DNA of 64,000 bases, taken from Symbiodinium natans (Eukaryota; Sar; Dinophyceae; Suessiales; Symbiodiniaceae). Under the pieces are notes generated by a model. It was given only the letters and a program-made list of their open reading frames with translations, did not search any database and was not told the origin of the DNA. Below, in pieces: positions 56,227-64,000 of this stretch. Position 1 is the stretch's first letter. The number at the start of each line of letters is the position of its first letter. The translations under genes and the position numbers were made by a program. The stretch lies in NCBI GenBank assembly GCA_905221605.1, contig CAJNDS010001657.1, positions 453,144-517,143 of the forward strand. Direction: 5' to 3'.

Positions 56227-56500
56227 GCTAATTGATGTCCCTGAATGGAGTAGACTGTGGTTTGCGGTTGCTGGCAAAGTCCCCGCCAAAGGTACTGCCT
56301 TGCTGGTTACCTTGCGAGAGGGTGGTGGGGATGTGGCATACCCCGGTGTGTTCATTGAGCTCCTATCCCCTAAAAAGCTCCGCACCGGCCCGGGCGAGAG
56401 CAAAGCAATGCAGCCAGTCAATCTCACCATTGCCCTGCTCCTGACAGATGAGCAGCACAGCCATTTCGCGAACCAACACACACACTACCAAGAGTTAGCC
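56165..56500 (+). CDS. Polyprotein segment 4
   Basis: In a third frame: ASVILLTPELIDVPEWSRLW, FAVAGKVPAKGTALLVTLRE, PGVFIELLSPKKLRTGPGES and VNLTIALLLTDEQHSHFANQ. Strand-rich by appearance. It overlaps the ends of segments 3 and 5, so the true path changes frame near 56,190 and again near 56,495. Confidence 0.55.
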
Positions 56501-57789
56501 AGCTCGAGGTGCTGCCCGGTGGAGCTTCCACCCCGCTTTGGGATGCACTGCTGCACATGCCCAAGGAGCGGCAGCATGTCGCATTAGGAATTCCGATGGA
56601 AGACTCACCTCTTGATGCCATTCGGCAGCCACACTGGCTACCGGGTTTTCTCACGGACCTCGTGCTTGTTCTAATCATCGGATTGGTTGTCAAAGGGCAT
56701 TGGCACGATTTATGGGCCCAGTTGATTCATCCGGAGGTTTGCCAAGTTTTCAGGGGTAAGCATGAAACACAAACTGACCAAGCATCGCCAGCCGGAGGCC
56801 CAGGGTCCACGAATCCCTTGAATACCTTCCTCACAATTTGGCTCGCTGAGGAGCAAACTTATGGCAAGGAATGGACTCCGCAGCTACTGACCGGCGTGTT
56901 AGCGACGCTACCAGATGCTCCGCTGCCCAGCCAAGAGGACGCCCGGACTCCTGCGCTGTGGCATGCGGAGTGTCTGCGCCTGCCCCCTGATTCGTTGAGC
57001 AATGAACACGACCCGCGGAACCGAGCAAGTATTTTTGCGCTCGCGGTGGGCCCCACCTTCCTGGCGTGTCTCTGCGACACCTTTTGGGGAGCTGATGGCC
57101 ATCTGGCGGCGCTGCTGGGAGCTTGCTCCTACGGTTTGGCTGCCAATCGCACTTCCGTATTCATTACTGGAGCGCCTGGCAGTGGCAAAACGCGCTCATG
57201 TGCTTTTCTCGGAGTGCTTGTTGCTTGCCTGACGAGTCGACTTACCCTGTACACTGCTCATGGCAACGAGTCGGTCCGGGCCTATGTCGAGACGGTGGAT
57301 AGGTTAACGTCAGCCAGCAATGACTTTGTTCGCAATCGCATCACTCGCATACCGGGCAACAAGGAGAAGGATACTTACAAGCTCCCCTTTGACGCGCATG
57401 ATGTGTATCGGGGGCTACTTGTAGCCACGACACACGGAACGATCGTGGCACGGCTCAGCTTCCCTTACTCGTTGCTCATTAATCGCTTAAAGGATGTGGA
57501 GCTGCTGCTCCGAGATGAAGCACAGCAACTGGGCACACCAGGCTCCAATACCATTCTGACGCACATCAAGCGTGCGCTTGACGTCATGATCGGTGATCAC
57601 AGACAGCCCGCAGGAGGGTCCCGACCCAACTACCACTATGTCACTGAACTGTTGGAGCAAAAGACTTGTGGCCTCAATGCGGTCCCTGCGGACCTTTATA
57701 TGCCGGCCACCTTGCCCGCGGCATTGCTCAGACAAACGGCCAAAAATGCAGGACCGTGGAAAAAGGGACAATGCGAGATGCCCTCTTAA
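56496..57789 (+). CDS. Polyprotein segment 5: superfamily 1 helicase, N-terminal half
   Basis: ATP-driven nucleic-acid unwinding domain. Numbering from 56,509: a hydrophobic stretch LTDLVLVLIIGLVV lies at residues 48-61. The Walker A VFITGAPGSGKTRS is at 217-230 (GAPGSGKT at 57,169-57,192). A motif Ia-like TAHGNESVRAYVETVDRL is at 249-266, a motif Ic-like ATTHGTIVARL at 306-316, Walker B LLRDEAQQLGTPGS at 333-346 (DEAQ) and motif III VMIGDHRQPAGG at 359-370. DEAQ plus GDxxQ and the wide spacing fit Upf1-like SF1 helicases rather than SF2 or Pif1. The frame stops at 57,787, shortly before motif IV, which continues in another frame. All N-terminal core motifs are intact. Confidence 0.85.
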
Positions 57790-57899
57790 ACCAAGCCAAA
57801 CTTGAGCTCGAGCTTTTCCGATGTCTTATTCTCACCGGTTTCCATGCTAGAGTCGATCCTTTGCATGAGTATCGTCAAGCCGAAACAAGCAGAGACAGT

Positions 57900-59044
57900 C
57901 ATGCAGGCCGCCGGGCAAGGCCATTGTCGGACCGGCCGTCAATCTCTCGCTCTGTTCCTCCATGCGCCTGCCCCCAGAGATTGCTGCCATCCTGTATGCA
58001 TGTCGGTATTCGGAGGCCTGTCTTTTCGAGCTGATAGGCCGAGCTCCCTACCTTCGCATGCCGCCAGGTCCCACGGTGCAGCATCTGCTCGGGCGGCCTC
58101 TGCGTAGCCCTGCTGGCAGGTGGATGGAGACCTGTAGATGGGTACGGGTGCCTGCCCAGGATGAGACCCAAACCAAGTTAGGCAACAGCTATGACTTCAG
58201 CAGGGTGCTGGCGGACATTGTGCTTACCTTTGGGCACCAGGTGTACCCGGGGTCGCCCATTGGGTTGGTCTCCCAGTATGCCAAAATTGTGGTCCAAATG
58301 AAGTTCATGCTGCAAAAAAGTGTCCCGGCGGAGCAGCTAGGAGGAGACCACATGAGCCTCATGGAGGCATGTCAAACCGCGGAGGACTTCCCGTTGACTG
58401 GTCCGCCTAACACATGGAGTCTTGTAGCATTTAGAACCTTCCTTATGAAACACATTGCGGCTCTGAAACGCTTCTTCAGCGCTATTACCACCGCCTGCTC
58501 CACTGGCCCCACTCATGGTGTCTGTGTTTTCGTCACATGTCGGGCCTCCGGTTTCCTGTTCAACAGCGAGGCGGGCTTTGCCCGGGCCACCTCCTCCTTC
58601 ACTAGGGGGTTGGGGCCGCTGGTCTTTGTTGCACCGCATTACTCCGATGGAATAGGCGCATGCTTCCAAATGGCGGCCTGTGCCACGGGGGGACTCCTTG
58701 ATTGCTCCGACTACCTGCGCACACAAGCCAGCCTGTGGAGCATGGATGGCCCTGGCGTTGCAATGGAATCACACAAGCAAGCCTTCAGGGAACGGAAGGT
58801 GGCAAGCATTGTGTTGCCCGTGGAGCGCAAGGTTGGGCTGGAACTCTTCGGTACGCCACCCCTGGACCAGGCGTGGGCACTGAAGGCTGCTTGGGGAGAG
58901 ACGCGCAAGGTCCTTTACCGTACGCTTCGGACCGAAGGCTGGGAACCTCCCTCCTGGAGTCCTTGCCCAATGCAGTGTACTGTGTCCCCTTTCAACCGGT
59001 GCGGGAAGGGGACGGGGTGGCTAAATACCTCACCTATTTGCTAG
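57900..59044 (+). CDS. Polyprotein segment 6: superfamily 1 helicase, C-terminal half
   Basis: Upstream of the ATG at 57,962 the same frame reads AVNLSLCSSMRLPPEIAAIL, the motif IV region where Upf1 relatives have QYRM.P.I. SPIGLVSQYAKIVVQMKFML (about 58,250-58,310) matches the IGVI.PY..Q stretch. FVTCRASGFLFNSEAGFARA, TSSFTRGLGPLVFVAP (about 58,530-58,640) matches the vR...GFl...R.NVA.TRA..gl.ivG motif VI region. A clear Q-G-x-E motif V was not seen. This half completes the helicase in a frame different from the first half, with the switch between 57,787 and about 57,900. Confidence 0.7.
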
Positions 59045-59532
59045 GGGATACGAAAATTAGGATGCCGCCCAAACGCGGACCTGCTCGGCACACGGACCCG
59101 GCTTTTGAGCATAAGGCCGGGATCCAGCAAGCCCCCCAAGGCCTTCGCCTCCTGCCCGTTCGAACGGGCAAGTTTGATTCTGACACTGCGATTGATGTGG
59201 ACTCTCCGGGAAACAGCCCTGTGCCCGCGGGTCGTACCAGCATCGATGCGGGGGTTGTCTCAGAAGTGGCTGCACCAACACCAAAGCAATCTCCTGCCCC
59301 GGGCGAATCTACGGCAGGACCGCCTCGTGGCGGGAGATGGACCACGCCATGGACCAGGCCTGGGCCCAAGGCTGCCCGGGGCTCTGTTGCTGCTGCGGTC
59401 AGCCCGCCGCCGCATCCCCGTCGTGATGTGTCCCGCACCCCTTGTGGCACTCCCAGGAGGGCCAGGGAGCTACACGCAGGCAACTACCGCGGACCCTCAG
59501 TTGGCCGCTTGTTCCACCGCTGTGGAAACTAG
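58945..59532 (+). CDS. Polyprotein segment 7, low-complexity linker
   Basis: After a frame change near 58,960 the coding reads LPNAVYCVPFQPVREGDGVA, KYLTYLLGDTKIRMPPKRGP and then a Pro/Arg/Gly-rich disordered region (APTPKQSPAPGESTAGPPRG) to TAG at 59,530. An overlapping frame to 59,977 is also Pro/Arg-rich. The low complexity makes the correct frame hard to choose. Likely a linker between the helicase and the C-terminal domains. Confidence 0.45.
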   Translation, partial: TSLLESLPNAVYCVPFQPVREGDGVAKYLTYLLGDTKIRMPPKRGPARHTDPAFEHKAGIQQAPQGLRLLPVRTGKFDSDTAIDVDSPGNSPVPAGRTSIDAGVVSEVAAPTPKQSPAPGESTAGPPRGGRWTTPWTRPGPKAARGSVAAAVSPPPHPRRDVSRTPCGTPRRARELHAGNYRGPSVGRLFHRCGN

Positions 59533-59691
59533 TGTGACGACTCCTGTCGATAAAGGCGATCTGACGTTGGGAGGAGGCGGTACCCCATCGGCCCCTCCCC
59601 GCCGTAGCGGCAACATTAGGGACCCACCGCCGGGAGTACGTCGTCCTCCTAGCCCCAGAACCCGGCCCCCACGTACTGCATCTCGGTCCCC

Positions 59692-60831
59692 TTGCGCCAA
59701 GCCCTCGAAAGCCCATCGCTGCTCGGCAGGTGCCCATTGCCCATGTCCGCAAGGAAAGTCGGCCCCTCGCCCAGGATCACGACGGTTCTCAGGAGCCGCT
59801 GGAACCGCCAAAATCCAAGCCGAGAGGGCCAAGCGAACCCAGCAGCACTCGCGATCCCAGAACCCCGGCCAATACGCCCCCAATGCAGGGCAAAACAACA
59901 TCGGTCTGTGGGCATGTGGCGCGCACTCCAAGCAGGACATCACTTTGGGAAGAATGTCAAGCCTAGGCCCTACATGAGCCTGCGTGACTCGAATCATCTC
60001 ACGACACATTGCCAGCAGCTTCGTGCATATAGGACCTATGAAGAGTTGTTAAATGGCTTACCGCACCAGCTGCAGGATTCGGACGCGTTGATACAAATCG
60101 CAGACACCCTTCTTCATTTGCCTGAGACTTTCCCGGCGTCTTATCTGAAGGTCTACGACCCCATCATTGCGCAATGCCTTCGATTGTCGGGAGCGCTGCA
60201 ACATGTTGACCTTGCGAATATGTTGGCATGCCCGGTTCCGCAGTTAGATAAAGCAAGGCTCTCGGAGTCCCTGGTAGGGTATGGTTTCCTGACCACTGCC
60301 CAGTATATTGCGGATCTTTTCTTCGCGGTGGCGGATATGCCGAGCGTCATCAACGCCAGCTTTCCGGCCATGATGTGCTACTCTGACCCGGATTATTGGC
60401 TGGGTGCGCTCCTGCTCGCATTTGAGTCCCACCAAAAAGGCCCCCTGGAGCGCACTGCCGGACTGCCCATTGTTGTGGGCTTTCCCGAATCCGACCACAA
60501 GATTACTGACATCCAGGTCAATGTGCCGCCAGCGGCCATGGTGGCTTTCCTTGCCGGCCGCGCTTATCGGCTGCCCACATGCCCTACAACCAAGTATGCG
60601 GTGGACCCGAGTAGCGGACTCCCTCAGGTCAGTGGGCAGGTGTCACAGGAGGCCTTGCAGGCATGGGCGGAGGCCGCCAAACACACGGATATGGCGGCAG
60701 CCAGGCTCGCACAGCAGCCTAGCCTGAATGCGTTCCTTGGAATTTCGCTGCAGGGCTCACAAACGCTTGGGCAGCGCCGATACCAAGAGTTTAAGCTGCC
60801 CATTTTCTTGAGGCCATCAGGCTCGCCCTAG
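59692..60831 (+). CDS. Polyprotein segment 8, hypothetical helical domain
   Basis: An open frame of 379 codons. After a basic disordered start it reads SLRDSNHLTTHCQQLRAYRT, TYEELLNGLPHQLQDSDALI and LKVYDPIIAQCLRLSGALQH. VDLANMLACPVPQLDKARLS, GYGFLTTAQYIADLFFAVAD, PDYWLGALLLAFESHQKGPL and a final KLPIFL follow. Element 1 begins with sequence matching about 59,780 and again 60,180-60,240. Coding passes to the next segment by a one-base shift in ATTTTCTTGAGG near 60,805. Family unknown. Confidence 0.6.
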   Translation: MRQALESPSLLGRCPLPMSARKVGPSPRITTVLRSRWNRQNPSREGQANPAALAIPEPRPIRPQCRAKQHRSVGMWRALQAGHHFGKNVKPRPYMSLRDSNHLTTHCQQLRAYRTYEELLNGLPHQLQDSDALIQIADTLLHLPETFPASYLKVYDPIIAQCLRLSGALQHVDLANMLACPVPQLDKARLSESLVGYGFLTTAQYIADLFFAVADMPSVINASFPAMMCYSDPDYWLGALLLAFESHQKGPLERTAGLPIVVGFPESDHKITDIQVNVPPAAMVAFLAGRAYRLPTCPTTKYAVDPSSGLPQVSGQVSQEALQAWAEAAKHTDMAAARLAQQPSLNAFLGISLQGSQTLGQRRYQEFKLPIFLRPSGSP

Positions 60832-61733
60832 CAGCCTCGGTGGCCAATCAGAACATTGAGCACTTTTGGTCCGTCTTTAACCTGGAATGGCCCGACACTA
60901 CTGCTCGGATGGCTGTGTTCCTCCGGCGTGTGCTGCCCTTAGAAAGCCTGCTTGCCTCGCCCCGTGGCGAAAACGCGGGTGTGAACGAGGTCCAAACCTC
61001 GCCGGATGTGTACAGTGTCTCTTCCGACACGGAAGCTGTGTCTCCCGCATCGATGGAGGACCTGGCAGAGGAAGCGGACGAACCAGAGGCGCAGGTGCAC
61101 GATTGGCGTTTCTCTGACCTGCGAACTACTGACCTTGCGGCCTTGCGAGAAGTTGATGTTGCTGCTCCTTTTCGGCTGCCGGTCATTGATGATGAGCATT
61201 GGAAAGGGCTCAGCACAACACCTACTAAGCATGGACCCCAACGTTCCCGGAATGCGTGGTATGATGCTGCCACTGCTCATTGGGCTGCCCTCAAGGGGCT
61301 CGCAAGATCCAAGCATCCAACTAAGCAGCAACTCAACAGCTTCTGGTTCAAGCTGTACTGCCATGGCACTCCCAAGGAGCCCGAGCCCTCGGCCCTCGCT
61401 GCCGCGCTTACCACCTTCCCCTTTCAGTATCGGGACGAAGGTGTTGTGCAATATCGGCAAATACAGGACGCCATCCGGACGATGTGGCATGCAGCCCAAG
61501 CCTCAATGAAACGGCACATAGGGGGCTCCATCCCAACTGGCATCCCTGAGTGGGGGGTTAGCGAGGAGGAGTTGCCACAACTATGCGTCAGGCCTCGTGA
61601 TGCCGCCAGTGACGAGGATTTGAAAGTGGCCGAAGGTACTAAGCCGGTTGCCAAAAAGTCAGGAAGACGGGCCCATACTGTCTCTGCAGGCTACCGCCCA
61701 CGACGCCCTGACTGGGAAGGCCCTTGGCAATAA
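60806..61733 (+). CDS. Polyprotein segment 9, C-terminal domain
   Basis: Reads EAIRLALAASVANQNIEHFW, SVFNLEWPDTTARMAVFLRR, an acidic linker (SMEDLAEEADEPEAQ), then a conserved-looking domain: SRNAWYDAATAHWAALKGLA, RSKHPTKQQLNSFWFKLYCH and QIQDAIRTMWHAAQASMKRH. Stop TAA at 61,731. The Trp/His-rich motif is duplicated as a dead copy in element 1 (46,894-47,275). The ATG at 60,840 is not the real start, since coding continues upstream. Function unknown. Confidence 0.65.
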
Positions 61734-61867
61734 TCCCTCACACCCACCTGATTGCATGGGTGGGACCACTGGACTGTATTATCTGAATCGGTAGCTGTCG
61801 CTACTCAATGGCTTCCGTCCTGGGAGCCTCCAGGGAGCCTGCTGCTCTTGGCTGCGGCTCGCGGGCC

Positions 61868-63250
61868 CCACTGGCTGACCACCATGGGGAGCCCTGGGCT
61901 GGTCTGCAGTGCTCACTTGTAAGTCCCCAGTGGCTGACCACCATGGGGCGCACGGACGCTTGTAATAGGAAGTTTCCATGGCGCCCCAACCTGCCTCGGC
62001 GAATGTGGTGAGGTGTACAACTTCAAGGCGCTTGAGCCCTCGGCCCTTGTTGTTGACCCTGCCGTCTCCTCTTGCCTTGCGGAAGGAAGGATTCGTGCAA
62101 CATTGGCAAACCCTGAGGTCCACTGCTCCGCTATGTGCAAGGACTGGTGTTTCCCCCAGTGGAATCGGTCGCTACTGATGCGCATTGACCTCCCTTCTGG
62201 CTGGTTGATGCAACTTGTCGGGACGGGGACACCCTTCTGGGTGGGCGCTGCGGTGAGCCTAATGGAGCGGAGAGCCTCTCGCTCGGGGCTGCTCCACTGG
62301 CTGACCTCCATGGAGTACTCTGGGCTGGTCTGGCCTTGATTGTTCATCGTGTTATGTCCAAGGTAAGACTGCCCAGTCTTCCTCTCCTCTGCCCCCGTCA
62401 GCCGGGTCGGTTGCTCCATTTCTGTGCTATGGCCTTACGTGAACCCTTCGGCCTTGAGACCCAACAACCGCCAACCCTGGTTGCCCCGCTGCTCATCGCT
62501 GGACGAGACGACACGTGATTCACGTGCTGTCACGGCAATGTGACCCGCCCTTCTGTAATATCTCGGCTGAGTGCCGACTCTGGAAAGACCAATACTGCGG
62601 TGCTTTCTTCCAGACTGTGGGCACTTCTATGTGGAGAATATACACCCACTGCCATGGCAGGGAGCCATTGAGCACCTGTGCACTAACCTGGCCTTCAAGA
62701 GGGTCATCCTCGTCTGTGCTTGGCCTGCGGCGGCACAGCTGTTTCGCCGCTTGCTTGGCTGTAACCTGATGGCTCTGATTGGATCAAAGCAGTTTTACCA
62801 TGGAGATCCTTGCGCTTCGGCACGCAAACGTGATGTGAGCCCTCCCATCTCCTTACCGACGTACCTCGTGGGTTAGGGTTTGGAGGGACCTGATGCAGAC
62901 TGATGCGCAGGCCAACGCAAAAGCTGTGTGGCCTTGTGTGCGATGTCTTGACTGGGGGTCTTCGGTCGTCACTTTAAACTCTGTGGTTTTAAGGGTTTGG
63001 CAACGTGCTGATGACGCTCACGGTGGAATCGGTAGCTGTAGCTACTCACGCAGTGAAGGCTTGGCCTCCCCTCTGGCCGTCTGATGAGACTTTGCTTGTG
63101 CATCTATCCAGGTGGGTGCAGCTGCAAGCCAGGGTGAGCGGAGGACCTTTCGCTCGGGGCTGCTCCACTGGCTGACCACCATGGAGTGCCCTGGGCCGGT
63201 CTTGCCTTGATAGTTCTTGCTGTTAAGTCCCCACTGGCTGACCACCATGG
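61868..63250 (+). repeat. 20-bp motif CCACTGGCTGACCACCATGG in element 2
   Basis: Copies at 61,868/61,927 (second starts CCAGTGG; spacing 59 bp), a single copy at 62,294 (ACCTCC variant), and 63,165/63,231 (66 bp). Flanking bases (AGTGCCCTGGGCCGGTC, GGGGCATA) are shared with the copies in element 1. Confidence 0.95.
62360..62960 (+). pseudogene. Decayed direct repeat of the hydrolase ORF and its leader
   Basis: Parallel to 51,265-51,800 with frequent substitutions and indels: GGTAAGACTGCCCAGTCTTC, CTGTGGGCACTTCTATGTGG, GAGCCATTGAGCACCTGTG and GATGTGAGCCCTCCCATCTC. A residual frame gives CGHFYVENIHPLPWQGAIEH then breaks. The GLGSGG elbow region is lost (GTGGGTTAGGGTTTGGAGGG). Confidence 0.8.
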
Positions 63251-63619
63251 GGCATACGCACGTCTTTCCTCTCCTTTGGGGAGTCTGACCTGTAACATCC
63301 CTTTGCCACTGCGGGTCTGTTATCTGTCCTTGACGATGGGTACGTGATCCTGACCATCGAGTGATGACCTCGGTTCGATTCGAATGATGTCGCACCAGTA
63401 GCTACATGATGGTGGTTTTGAGAATCTGGCAGTGTCGCAATTTGCGATTCCCCGCATGCTCTGTGCTGTATGATTGCACCGGGACTTCAACGACGACTTC
63501 GAGTACTGAGTGCGTGGGGTTACCTAGTAGTTCAGCGCCTTTGCTTGCTTTGTTTCTTCTGTTTCTTTGGTTTTTGGGTGGTTGCGTGGTGTGTTTGGTG
63601 GTTTGAGCGCGCTGACTTC

Positions 63620-63701
63620 GTTTCACCTGTTATGTCGAGCCCAACGAGACCGGCCTACTGCGCTACTGATGTAGTAAAGAGGCGTCAGTCCAAAAAAAAA
63701 A
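63620..63701 (+). repeat. Shared 3' terminus with poly(A) tract
   Basis: Matches 49,880-49,967 almost base for base (GTCGAGCCCAACGAGACCGG, CCTACTGCGCTACTGATGTA, GTAAAGAGGCGTCAGTCC) and ends in ten A (63,692-63,701). No canonical AATAAA signal was seen upstream; GTAAAG is the nearest AT-rich hexamer. Confidence 0.9.
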
Positions 63702-64000
63702 CAAACCTAGAACCATTTTATGCCAACATTATCTAGTGGGGGCCCGCAGGCCTGAATTCACTGCCGGTCGGGCAAGTTTTAGAAACAGCCTGCTGTGAGA
63801 ACAAAAACTGGAAAGATGAGCCGCGCCCCAATGGATTGAATGCAAAAGCAACCAAATCCAGTAGATGCAGGAAACATTTGGCTTATTCCAACTTTGGAAT
63901 GTTCCTAGAATGTAACGCCATGAAATGTAAGAAAAACTTTTTATCTTGCACTTGTTTGTTTGCCATTGCAAATAGACGTAAAGACGGCATGGAATGTAAA
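63702..64000. other. Flank beyond element 2
   Basis: Starts CAAACCTAGAACCATTTTA, the candidate right-hand duplication copy, then AT-richer sequence with no recognised gene. If element 2 inserted in the host 3' untranslated region, this is its continuation. Confidence 0.45.

Larger units (their letters stand above)
61734..63691 (+). other. 3' non-coding region of element 2
   Basis: No intact frame. It holds five copies of the 20-bp motif, a decayed hydrolase copy (62,360-62,960), the repeated phrase GAATCGGTAGCTGTCGCTAC (61,783, variant at 63,026; also 49,166 in element 1), the tail module (63,395-63,545) and the conserved terminal segment from 63,620. It probably represents a very long 3' untranslated region. 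Confidence 0.7.
50488..63701 (+). mobile_element. Element 2: ~13.2-kb poly(A)-ended element encoding an SF1 helicase polyprotein
   Basis: Defined at the 3' end by ...GATGTAGTAAAGAGGCGTCA, GTCC and ten A, the same end as element 1. The 5' end near 50,488 is inferred from an imperfect target-site duplication. Contents in order: a small acidic ORF (50.51-51.03), a hydrolase-like ORF (51.42-52.19), a polyprotein-like coding stretch (52.52-61.73) with a superfamily 1 helicase, and a ~2-kb 3' non-coding region. No reverse transcriptase, integrase or transposase motifs were seen, so it probably moves in trans or is a giant processed transcript copy. GC content is higher than in the flanks. Confidence 0.65.

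Noticed and set aside
51265-62880. Direct repeats 51.27-51.80 and 62.36-62.88 kb as long terminal repeats of an LTR element
   Set aside because: They are internal to the element, one copy encodes the hydrolase, no TG...CA ends, primer-binding site or integrase were seen, and the true 3' end is a poly(A) tract.

Overview
The window looks like nuclear DNA of a dinoflagellate, most likely a Symbiodiniaceae-type genome. The evidence is: an AT-rich mitochondrial cox1 fragment of alveolate type; many interstitial TTTAGGG-type blocks; genes broken into short exons or frame segments; Lys-Gly (KGKGK) rich coding; and abundant decayed retroelement pieces. No rRNA, tRNA or CRISPR array was recognised. 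Most of the first 45 kb is non-coding and rich in simple repeats.

Layout, 1-45 kb. A DinF-type MATE transporter lies on the minus strand at about 4.9-6.2 kb. A minus-strand Cys-rich gene lies at 7.9-8.8 kb, and a minus-strand coiled-coil gene at 14.2-15.1 kb. Blocks of alternating purine-pyrimidine GT/GC DNA occur at 16.9-17.1 and 18.06-18.6 kb. A repeat family arranged A-B-A-B-A, containing KGKGK coding, occupies 18.95-21.65 kb. About 8.5 kb (22.1-30.6) holds nothing recognisable. Minus-strand exons occur at 31-34 kb, next to a nuclear copy of mitochondrial cox1 (32.25-32.63 kb). From 34.9 to 44.7 kb come degenerate telomere-like sequence, AT microsatellites, a 9-bp minisatellite, a cluster of perfect hairpins and a ~60-bp minisatellite. 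A frameshifted reverse transcriptase fragment is at 45 kb.

Layout, 45-64 kb. This is the most interesting part. Two related elements share one 3' end (...GGCGTCAGTCC followed by 9-10 A). Element 1 (46,714-49,967) is 5'-truncated and rearranged. It is flanked by a perfect 19-bp target-site duplication and splits the exon of a lysine-rich host gene. Element 2 (about 50.49-63.70 kb, ~13.2 kb) is much longer. It carries a small acidic ORF, an alpha/beta-hydrolase-like ORF, and a ~9.2-kb polyprotein-like coding stretch containing a superfamily 1 (Upf1-like) helicase. Its 3' non-coding region has decayed hydrolase copies and paired copies of a 20-bp motif. Coding switches frame about ten times with few in-frame stops, so the copy is probably recently dead, although introns or recoding cannot be excluded. 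I saw no reverse transcriptase in element 2, so it may be a very large retroposon moved in trans by an L1-like machinery.
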